A stretch of 64,000 nucleotides of DNA from Actinernus sp. WN-2022 (Eukaryota; Cnidaria; Anthozoa; Actiniaria; Actinernidae). The stretch spans positions 22,503,036 through 22,567,035 of the forward strand of contig JAOWCC010001501.1 in NCBI GenBank assembly GCA_030867875.1, in the 5' to 3' direction. Positions 1-11,200 of this stretch are shown here, piece by piece. The first letter of the stretch is position 1; each line of letters starts with the position of its first letter. Both the position numbers and the translations under genes were made by a program. The notes beneath the pieces were generated by a model. It did no database searches. It saw nothing but the letters and a program-made list of their open reading frames with translations, and had not been told where the DNA came from.

Positions 1-129
1 TGCGGGAAAAAATGTTCAATAAAATGTGAACCCCCCTCCGGTTATCTTCCCTTTACATCAAACCCCCACCCCTCCCCTTGAGAAAAAAATAAAGCACCAG
101 TCCCCCCCCCCCCCCCCCCCCCCCCCAAC

Positions 130-345
130 TATTACAATTTTACCAATATGGCGAGCTGTTAATAATGTTAATTATTTTTAGTTTTTACTTATCTATACTA
201 GCTTATTGCATATTGATTTATATACATAGGGTCTTGATAGTTAGTCATAGTGTAGTGTTTTTACTTCAAATATTGTAAGTCTTATCTACAATCAGCATTA
301 GTTGACGCGGGGAAAGCGTGTATAAATAAAGTTTTACCTACCTTT
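130..345 (+). repeat. Possible LINE 3' end
   Basis: An AT-rich stretch ending GCGTGTATAAATAAAGTTTTACC resembles the 3' UTR ends of the other non-LTR remnants here (AATAAAG plus a T-rich tail). No coding part is visible. It is preceded by a 20-base C tract near 107-126. Confidence 0.3.
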
Positions 346-884
346 TACTTACCACAAATGTACCTGTGTGTTCGCTTTTCTTCTCAATCTTGTTGATTTT
401 ATGTTTTGAAATTCTTGAAATTATTTAACTGCATGAGACAATTCACCTCCTATTCCGATTTCACTTCTCCTTCCTAAACACTTATATCTGCCTGGCTGTA
501 GACACCTTCCTCAAATCTTTACCCCCCTCCCCCCAAAAAAATATTTTAAGAGCCAATATTACCCCCTTTCATTTTCTCCTTTTACCAATCTACTTGAAGC
601 GTTATTATTTAGCCTCAGCCTCGTTTTGAAATCGTGCAGAAATATTTGAATGACATGATCACGTGTTCCTTTCAAACAAAATGGCGGCCAACATGAACAC
701 GAACTCATTAACCTTTTCATCGTTAAACGTGCCTTCTTATACGATTGGTTCTACTTTTATTGCTGTTAATTTTCGGACAAGAGGTGGAAAAATGGTTTAG
801 GAATGTGCTATCGAGTTCTACTCCGAACGTTTTTGTTAAAAGATTAAGTATTTACCTTTTATTCAGTTACGTGAATTTGACAAG

Positions 885-950
885 ATGCCTATCTTACTAT
901 TCCTTGCTGTGTTGTTCTTCGGAACTTCGCATTGCATAATCCACGTAGAG
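885..950 (+). CDS. Exon 1: signal peptide
   Basis: The ATG at 885 opens 22 codons, with a hydrophobic core (ILLFLAVLFF) followed by GTSHC, a plausible signal peptidase site. It ends in phase 0 at a GTGAGT donor. No longer in-frame start is seen upstream. The 5' flank (665-884) is presumably promoter and leader, but I see no clear TATA element. Confidence 0.65.
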
Positions 951-2214
951 GTGAGTTTTGTTATTCTATAATGTAATTATAACACAACATGATCAAAAGT
1001 ATCTCGCTTGTGTACTTACAGTTAAACAAAATATGCAACTCCGAGTTCTGTTCCTTGATATAATTTGTTTTTCACTTCTCACAGTAGTAAAATATGTGTT
1101 TACAGTACACATGTTTTACAAAGTTTTAGATGAAGAGACAATGACACACAAATAGAAGCGTACTCATGGTTCTCAGTATTCTTTTGGACAAAAGGTTCAA
1201 ATCGTATATAAACTATAGGTTTTTTGAGTTTCAAGCAAAAGAACAGGCCCGGGTTCCTGAAAGGCTGATTAGCGCTAATCCAGGATTTAATCTTAACAAA
1301 AGCTATTGGTTGTCTTGGTAATAAATCCTGGATTTATAGCGCTAATCGGGCTTCCAGGAACTGGGACCAGGCTGCTATTTTCAATCTGACAGCCGGTGCA
1401 AACCAATCGGTTGCCGGCTTCTACCAAGAACCCTGGTACTATTAAGTAAGTAATAATAAGAGTGATTTTTTTTCCATTTTGCATACGAATTTTATAAGCT
1501 TAATCTATATATTAAAGCATACCGTACCTTGCTAGACAGAATAAGGCGATACTTACTTTTAGAGACGCTCGCTATGCATACGGTTACTAACAGTCGCCTC
1601 CCCAACAGCCGAGTATACTTTTCTGAATATCTTATGTTTTTTTCATACAGCATTCCGGCATATTAGCTGTGAATGATGAGAGTTATGCCATACAGTTCTG
1701 TAAGTATCACCAACTTATAAACTATGGACAGGTGTGATTCAAAGCTGGATTAGAAAGAAACCATTGATATTCGTCTTTNNNNNNNNNNNNNNNNNNNNNN
1801 NNNNNNNNNNNNNNNNNNNNNNNNNNNNNNNNNNNNNNNNNNNNNNNNNNNNNNNNNNNNNNNNNNNNNNNNNNNNNNTGGCGCCGTTTTCTCTCTCTGA
1901 CGCGTCAGTGCTGCTTCTTTCTCTCTACTCTCAACAACAACAACAACAATGCATTTATTTACACTCAAATATAACAATAAGGCAATATATAAATTTATCA
2001 TATGACCCGTACGGCCCCGCGCACGCTTTCCTTTCAAAACTATTTACAAAAGTCACGTGATGAGGGCCGGACGTGTATGGCGTGAGCGGGCCGGAAAAAG
2101 TCGTCCGGCCCTGCACATTTTTTCCTTTCTGTTTTGCCAAAAATATGGTCATATGATAAAAAACCTATTAACTGAGTTAAGTCGGGCCGGACGGTCCGTA
2201 CGTCATGACCTCGA

Positions 2215-2259
<45 letters not shown>

Positions 2260-5200
2260 CTAGTTTCTTAAAATATAGTGAGTGTTAGGGAACCTGGAAT
2301 AGCTTTACGAAACCTAATCGAGCCAGGCACCCTCTCTCTGACTCGTTGACGGCTCTTCTCTGATCAACCCTGGCACTACCATGGCAAAGGCTTCCTCGCC
2401 ATCGTAGTTATACTCAGCGGCCATGCAGCAATCAAAATCCATAACATCAACGTGTAAAATATCACTATATAAACCAATCCAAGCATTGCTACTAAAGTCT
2501 AAAGAGTTTAGCAAAAGAAACAACATTGCGCTAAAGTCAATGAATGATTTGAACCAATTGTTTCGTCATAATTTTATAATAGTTACGTCAGTTTTCGATT
2601 CCTTAGCATGCGCATGCGCTTCACTCGTCAAACCCGCGTCAAACCCTTGCGGGCGCGTTTTTATCGTCAGGGCAACCACTTTCCCAGGTGTCTTTGCGCG
2701 CTAATTCAAGATGGCGACAAGCTGGCGGGCAACCTCGTTCCCAGGGGTCTTTACGCGCCTAATCAAAGATGGCGTCGAAACTTTCGACGCCATCTTTGAT
2801 TAGGCGCGTAAAGATCCCTGGGAACGAGGTTGGCTGGCGGGATGCTTGACGTTTCGCGCGCGCTCATTGGAGAATTTCGAATGCGCGGTATTTTTTTATA
2901 AAAAGAATATTGCTGATGTCTTCTTTCGCATTGCGTATTCGCATTCGTTGAAAACGATTGCAAAATCATGCAAGTGTTAAGCGTTTTTGCCTACTCAACA
3001 CTTTGTTACTTGGTAACCTTATTCCAATATTATGTTTGTAATTTTGAAGTATAATAAAGCGTTGTCGTAGAAGATTCAAACGCCCACCACTTGAAACAAC
3101 CTTCATTTAAATTAGATTTCCCTTTTCAAAAGTCTGCCTAAATGTCCCTGCTCACCACCAGTTTATTCATTTAGACATGACGGTGGCAAATGATGGCAAA
3201 AGTAAGCTTACTGTGTCGTCCAAAAAGCCGAGGTGCTGTTGGAAGGTAGAAGAAGGGGACATTGATTGTGATGTGAGTATGACAGGCTGGAATCACACAG
3301 CGGCAAAACGTTAGGCGCATGCGCTTTTAGTGAGACCAGTGCGCTCGCGTCACGCCAGTTTCCCGTGCAAACTGAAAGACAAACCCCTGTTTTTAGGTCA
3401 GGAAATGTTGTCAAAAAATTACTACTTTAAAGCATACCCTAAAACTTAGCCTAAAAGTTTTCTTAATTTGTAATTCACTGTAAGTTTACTAAGTTAGATA
3501 ATTATTTATGTAAAATTTTTAAGTTCTCGGAAAATTTATAAAACTAGCGTTTTCACTGACGTCACAAAAACAATTGGCTCTAGAAAAAAACTGACATTTG
3601 TAAAATATTTGAAATGTTGCGTATAGAGCAGGTAAAAATATAGAAATGAGCGAAATTTTGGAACTATAGAGCACTTCGTAGCCGAGCTGTCGGACAAATA
3701 ATATTCGAACAATTTAGTGTTATTAATAGTATGCGGCGGCCATGTTGGTGTAACACTTTGGTACAGCAAGATGGCGGCCGAAAACATACTCTACAAATAA
3801 AGTTGTTTTTCCCATCAATATGATTAGCGTTCACTTCAAAACACTTTAGATATCATTTTTAAAGGTTTATGAATTATTGTTGGTATTATAAATTGGCCGA
3901 AATATATGAATTTTCGTGACATTTGGGACACACGCTGAGCTGGGCTGTCACAAAATTCAAAATACTGTAACTCAAAAATAAATCACCGTATCGACGTAAC
4001 ATTTTCGAAGAATACTGATAACACCGATATCTAAATCATATTAAAAGAACAGCTTTATAGATGTTATAGTTTAGATTTTAGAATCTTGATGACGTCACGA
4101 GAAAACGGCTTCTGGTACGGGCTGCCTGTGGTGGACGTCAAAACCGTAAGCTTGAAGTTGAAGCCGGCAGTCGGACTACGGCCTACAGGAATTGTTTTTA
4201 AAGATAAAACAGGAAACTTTAACCTGAGCTATTTTACGATACCGACTGTTACCATAGCAATGACCATGATGCTTCGAGTAGTTTTATTTTCAACGATTCC
4301 TTGAAATCGTTGTATATGTAATGCTTTTTATACACGTTGTTTTCTAGTCCATGGTACTCATTGGAGGCAACGAGGTGGTGATATCTCCGAAATCAACCGA
4401 CAATATCACCTTTATTTTTCCAACAATAGTAAGTAATTTATGCTAATACATGCCTGAGACCTCCCACAGACCTCCCACATGCTTGGCGCTTAGGTCTGTG
4501 GTAAAGCCTGCTTCACACTTGCGATGCAAGCACAAGCATAAGCAACATACGCAGACGCAGTAATCGCATCTGTGAGAAGAACAAGTACCGCTAATGATCA
4601 ATGCATTTACTGCGTATCATTAGCAGCGCTTTTATTTCCCAATTACGGTACTGCGTATGTTGCTTGCGCTTGTGACGCTAAGCACGTTTGGTCACATTCT
4701 CAACTCCCACATGCGTTAGCGTGCTGACTGGGGATTTAAAACATTCTTTAACTCTAACAATAACCAGATGCCTTAGCCTGCTTTCAGGCGGTAGATGGTT
4801 TTTTTTTTTCGCGCAGCAAACGGATAATTGAAGCGGCCGCCATATTGGCCGAGCGTGATTGAGACCTGGGATCGAATGACAAATGGAGGGGCCAATATGG
4901 CGGCCGCTTCGATGATCCGTTTTCTGCACGGAAAAAACACCATCTACCGCCTGAAAGCAGGCTACCAGATGCCTGTGATCGATTGTGAGGCTAAGTTGTC
5001 GTCTTAAATTTATGCCATGCTGATGAGTCCGAATAAGAACAAAACAGCAACCTCGTTTCCAGGGTCTTCTGGAAGTAGTTGATCACGTGATTCCGCCATG
5101 ACGGATGCGCGGAAGATCCTGGGAACGACGTTGGACAAAACAGCTGTCTATGGCTGCCACTCCACTGATTATAGCACGTGCGCATGCGTGTGGGATATTG

Positions 5201-8200
5201 GTCGTGTGGCATGTAGTGTTATTCGGTTTTTCTTAGGGAGTAAAGCGCCGGTTCGACGTGCTGGAGGTCGTTGGCACGAACTGAACTGAAATAACAATTC
5301 TATATCTTCCTTGAGTGAGGCCAGGTTTTTTCTTGTCGGTTTTGGCGTAGAGGGAATCTTCTACCTGGGACACCATGCAGAAAACGCGTAGAGAGGAGGA
5401 TAATCCTCCCTTCCCCTTTCTTTTCTCTTCACCCTACTGGAGTGAGTTCCTTGTTGCTGATAGTTCCTGCTGCTTCGTACAACCTTTCTTCATTTTTTTA
5501 CTAGCTTTTGGATGAAATAGAAAGGACTCTAAGCCCAGCCGGAAGCTAAATCATACTATATAATTACCTACAATTCTAAACAATGTATGGTTCAATGGAG
5601 TATATATTAGCGACCTTCAGCAACCTGCAAGTGAAAATGCGCGCAGCCGCGTTTTCAGCAAAAACACAACGTGAAAACTCCAAATGTTACGTTCAAAAGA
5701 GAAGGAGAACATAAAAAAATTATAACACCGATTATTGTTTGTCCTGATCGGAACTCTGCTGATCATATTTTTCGGAAATCGGGTTATAAACACCAAATTT
5801 CTGGAGAAAACACTTTCCTACGTTCTGTCGTCAGAGCCGTCCTCGTTGCTTAAGGTCCCTATTTATTGTTTGCGCTAAATAGAATGCGATGGTTTTTGTT
5901 CCAGTATCCTATGGACAGAGTTGGCAATTGCCATTTCATTCTCAAAGCCCAGAGTCATCTCCTTAAACACAACCTCCTGTTTAACACAACTGAACCTCGA
6001 AAACAAGTCAGCTGGCAAGATAGCCGTAAGTGAACCTCTCTCGTGTGTACAATAGAGTAGTACCAGGGTTAGTTACCTAACAGCCTCATGCCCACGGGGC
6101 CATAGATGGCGTCGTATGAACCCCTACGTCAGACGTTCAGTCCGGTCAAACTCTCTAATCTAACCCAGACGTTAGGGTTAAGGCGTGGGAAAACGAGGAA
6201 ACATTGGTGCTTAGGATGGTGACTAAATTTACAAAGAAAAGCAATAAACTAACTTTGTGCTCCGCTAAAGCTGTTTCTAGTCAAGAGTTAATGTTATTTG
6301 TGTTTGTTTGTTAGTGACTGACTAATAAAATAGCAATTAGAGTGTTAATCCAAGGTGACAATTGGAATTCAAATTAGTCTGCGGGCTAGTTTTTGGCGCT
6401 TTTTGCAAATATTACGCGACAATTAGAATATCCCCACCAGCCTGTGTTTCTCAGCAGAGTTCCTAAAGGAGAGGAATCGCTCACTCATTCTGACTGGCTA
6501 AAAATACATAGATTAGCAGTGGTTTTAAAATTTACAAATTTGACCGCAATTGAGTGACGATGGTTGTTTAGTGTAGTGGTTGCGACGTTTGCCTTACGAG
6601 TAAGGGGAGCGGGGTTCGAATTACAGAAAATCACTCAAATGTTTTTACCTCACCATTTTCTTGAGACGTTTTTCTTGAGAACCCTAGCTCTAGGTGGGTA
6701 AGATCTTGTTTACTGACCGGCTAGGGTTTTTTATGGTTCAGGGTAGGGTTTTAAAGTTTATATTGTCATTTCATGAATTAATTAAGTGAGCGATTCCTCT
6801 CCTTAGGAGCTCGTGTTTCTCAGGCCGGACGCCATCTTGGATTAGGCGCGTAAAGGTCCCTGGGTACGCGGTTTGTTATCCAGCAGGGGTTTTTAATTCA
6901 GTTCATAACATGTCACTCTTTTCTTTATTTTTCCAGTCAGTGGATTCGATGGTGGATACAAAACGTGTCCAGGAATTGACCTGGTGAGCATCCCTTGGTC
7001 TTTAATTTAGTTATTCCTGTTGATTTAAGACTACAACCTCCCTTGGCATTTTTCTCGAACAAAGCTTACAGTCAGAGACGTAGCTACGTTGTGATAGAGT
7101 TGTTAGGCCCACACAATCAGCCCTCTCTCTCAGGGCCTCTCCTAGGTGTCCGGGGCAAGTATTAATGCTAAAACAATAATTTTTGTAGCGTCGAAATATG
7201 CCCTGTTATAATCCATAAAATATTTTCTCTCGCGCGTGATTGGTTGAATGCGTCACGTGACCCGATATTTTCTCCGCGCGCGGGAAATATCAGCGAATAC
7301 ACCCCCTGTGAGCGTATAGGCGCGCGTCAAAGAAAATATTTTGAAGGATGATAACAGCAATAACCTACATTCATGTGGCGTCGAAATATGCCCTGATATT
7401 TGTCCTTGGACATTATCTGATCCTCGAAGCTCACAGTTTCCCTCGAGATTCGCTCTCGGGAACTGTTCTCTTCTCGGATCAGATAATGTCCGCGGACGAA
7501 ATATCAGGGCATATATAGACGCCACAAATAGGTTATTGTATTTATATTTCGTCCGTCACGTGACGCATTCAACCAATCACGCGCGAGAGAAAATATTTGA
7601 TGGTTTATAATATCCACCACTGGTCACCTCCACTTCTGGGAATAGCTAAATAAATTAGTTTGGTTACTATTTTCCCACTTTTTGAACAATTAACGGGGGC
7701 TGAAGATTACCTATCGTATGTACAATAAACACCGATAGTTTGTGTCACTCGAGGTTAAAATGTTTTATTGATAGGATCCTAGGAATGACTGTAAGCCTGT
7801 GAACTGCATGGACAAATACAACGGAAAAAGATCGTTTTTCGAGAAGAAAAAGGGAAAGTGTAAACCCGTACACAACTGTTATACAATGATGAAGGACAAA
7901 GAGCTCCCAGAAATAGTAAGCAAAATTGATATTTATCTAGATTGTATCTGCATACTTTGTTTCTTATTGTCTGGGTATTGGCACTATCAATTCCAAATTC
8001 CTATTTTTGAATCAGAACACTACAAATATCCCACAGTGAGGCTTTGGAACCACAGTAAATCTCTTATAAACACTGCTGTAAAATTCGCTATCTTTGACAA
8101 ATTCGCCCACCCCCACCTTTTCTTTGCTGGCAAATACCCCATCCCCGGGATAGCCGGCTGAGTTTTCAAATGTCTCATGTATGCCCTTACCCTTTTATAG

Positions 8201-11200
8201 CGATGTTTCGTGTTGATAAACATTACAATTGTTATGCTAATGTACAAACCATGATTTCAAAAGGCCGCTTTGTGTCAGGAACCAATAGATCTCTGGTTGG
8301 GCATTAATGACAATGGATGACGTGGCAGTGAATATCGCTATCGGAACTTCTTGTTAAAAGTATGTGTGATTAGTACTAATGAAGCGGAACTATAAACCAA
8401 GAGAATGAGGGCTAATTGATCGGGATCATGGATTAGCAAGAAAGTTTTTAAATATACTGAAGTAAAGGGCACACCAAGAATTCATTGACAGCATATCATG
8501 AGCTGTAATATCTGAAGGGTTTGGTTGCAGTATTTGTGGAAAAAGTAATTGTTGTAGATTTTGCAATCTTCCTGTCGTTCTTTATGTGTCTTTGTTCTTC
8601 CTTGTTGAGCTTTTTGCGTTTTTCTATCTTCCCTTAATCCTTTTCTCCCTCTTTTATTTATTCTTTTTGTACATTTCCATCTTTCTGTCGTCCTTTTCCC
8701 TCTTTATTTCTTTCCGTTATCCGTTGTCAGAGCGATAAAGTTATGATATGCTTCTTTTTCGCTCGAAGGGCGAACGCTCGAAACGTCAGCTGCTACTCGC
8801 TTCCCACGGCGATTACTATTCACCTTATTCACATCTCATGTCCGCACGGGAAGAGGTCTGGTAACAATGGTATCAGAGCGAGGCTAGTTGTCCCAAAGAT
8901 CGCAAAATTGGAGTCGGTCAGAAATGTCTTAGTTTCTGTCGTACCGCACTGTCGCGTTCTTTTGTGTCGAAATTAACGTTATTTTCCGCCATCGACTGTA
9001 GATTTTTCTCTTCCTGTGACAAGCTGGGACAACAAACTAGCCTCGCTTTGATGCCTGTATGAATAAAACCAATACCTTCACCAAATTTTAGTTGATTATA
9101 CTGATCAGTATTATTTGGTGTTTTGTTGGGTTTAATTAGTTAATGAGCTGATGGGATGATTGGTTGATGAGTTATTGACTTTGTGATTTGAAGAAATACT
9201 TGATTTTAAAATTCTTTGGAGGTAGTCAGTCGGTAGGGGAAAGGGACTCATACGTGGAGCCTTGCTTCGAACAAGGCTAAGGAGTGGTATATATACCACT
9301 TATAACATACTCATCAAAATATCTGGATTCTGATTAGTCAATGACGAGTGCATCTAAAGGTTATTCAGTGCACAGTCGCATGCTCAGAGGAAATGGGTGC
9401 TCAGTATATTATAAACAAAACATCGCACGAACTGCTAGTGCTATAGCGATACTTACTGTTTGTAAACACTGACGTCATTTATATATTTGCATATATAATG
9501 TCGTTGGCAAAAAATCCCGCGTGTTTGTATGACTTGTATGGGAACTAGCGATTTAGGCCTCACAAAATACATCTAAAGTCTCAATTCTGCTTCCAAATCT
9601 TAATTCCTTTATAAGACTTATAAGTTAAGAGCATATAAGCTTCGATGAAAGGGCTTGTTTGCATTTTGGAAGAACAAGAAAGTAATTTGGCGATGAATAA
9701 GCACCGACCTGTGATATTTTATAAGCAACTGACTGGGTTCATTCTTCGTTTCTGCCAACCACAGAATGCAACAAATGTGGCGTGACTGGCCTGTGTGACG
9801 TCACAGTAAGTATCGCTATACTTGATTTATAGGCACTGAGTGATATTTTGAAAGTTCTCAAACTGTACTCATCTAAAGGCTCATGCAATTATTAGAACTT
9901 TCAAAATATATCACTCAGTGCCTATAAATCCCGTGAACACTCGCGTTCATGCGATTTCCTCTACGAACGGCTAGAATGTCACGCAATCCGACGACTTGTG
10001 CCCATGGGAAATACATATTCTTATCTCTTTGAATATTTTCCCCACAGGCTTTCGACAAGGATCACAACAACTGCAAGAGTCTCGTCAGTGATAAGCTGAC
10101 AGCAAAGCAAGAAAAATTCCTGCACGATAAATCAGATAAGAGTTCACTGGCCAAGAAACGCTACACGCTAGAAGATGTTAAAGAAATCAACCCAGTAAGT
10201 CTACTTGTCTCTATAGCCTTCCTCGACCGACGACCGTCTTTGATGGTCTTTCTCCTATTGCTGTCCCAGTTGTTCGCGTGGCTATAACATGAGGGGAAAT
10301 ATATGTTAACAAAAATGTCACACAAAACCCAAAACAAGCTAAATAATGCATGTTTTGAAACGAAGGACTCTCCTTTGCATAAATTTGTTATTGGGTTCCC
10401 TGTGGTAGAATACGTCTATTGTAATAGCGGGTAAATACAGGAATTACTTGATCCTTTACGTCTCTAATTTCAAGGTGACACATGGATTTCCATCCACCAA
10501 CCCAAAACCTTAACTATAAGTTCTCCGTTGCTATCCCTAGCCTGCTATGAGACCTTTTTTCTTCCGAGTTAAATGAAAGTGAAAAAATACGTCTGCATAG
10601 CAGGCTATGCTATCCCCGACCCCAACCCCTACCCTACCCCTTATCTATCCTACGTCGTTCTCTCCCCTCCCTCCCCTCGTCTAACCCCAACCCAAAACTT
10701 ACCCCTGAAGCTAACCTAACCTTTACCCTGTATCCGGCCCGCCCAAGCCAAACTCTAACTCTAAAATAGAGACCAAATGGATCAGTAATTCCTGTATTTG
10801 CATGTAGCTTGTGGAGTAAGCTCTGCAATAATATAGGATTATCAGTTCAGGTATTCGGTACAGGTAAATAAACCTCCTAAAACATCAAATTTAGAATATT
10901 TTTTAGAATTGTTCACTGTTTCTCGCCCCTGTAGATTCCCCTGGACTGTCACCATGGTAAACGTGTTGGTTCAGTGTGTGTCTGTGACGAGGGCTGGGGG
11001 ACAGACACCTCTGTGGTCCCTAATGGAGACCTGAGGTACATATTCCACTGGTGCAACTTGAAGATTCTTTCCAAACCCACCCTAACAATGAGGGTCCAGA
11101 GGTCCATCATGATTGCTGTATCCTTTGCGGGAGTTCTGATTATGGCTAATTCAATTATTATATATTCGTGTCATTTTAAACTTGTATGGACGTTGATGAT

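Noticed and set aside
745..939. 64-residue frame overlapping exon 1
   Set aside because: It is in a different frame from the signal-peptide exon and has no splice support; I treat it as a shadow.
1734..2060. Frames crossing the N gap
   Set aside because: They exist only because N codons are read as open.
8743..8976. 77-residue frame as a missing exon of the receptor-like gene
   Set aside because: It overlaps a repeat also seen near 11368 and 40590 (GTCAGCTGCTACTCGCTTC) and has no phase-compatible splice sites.
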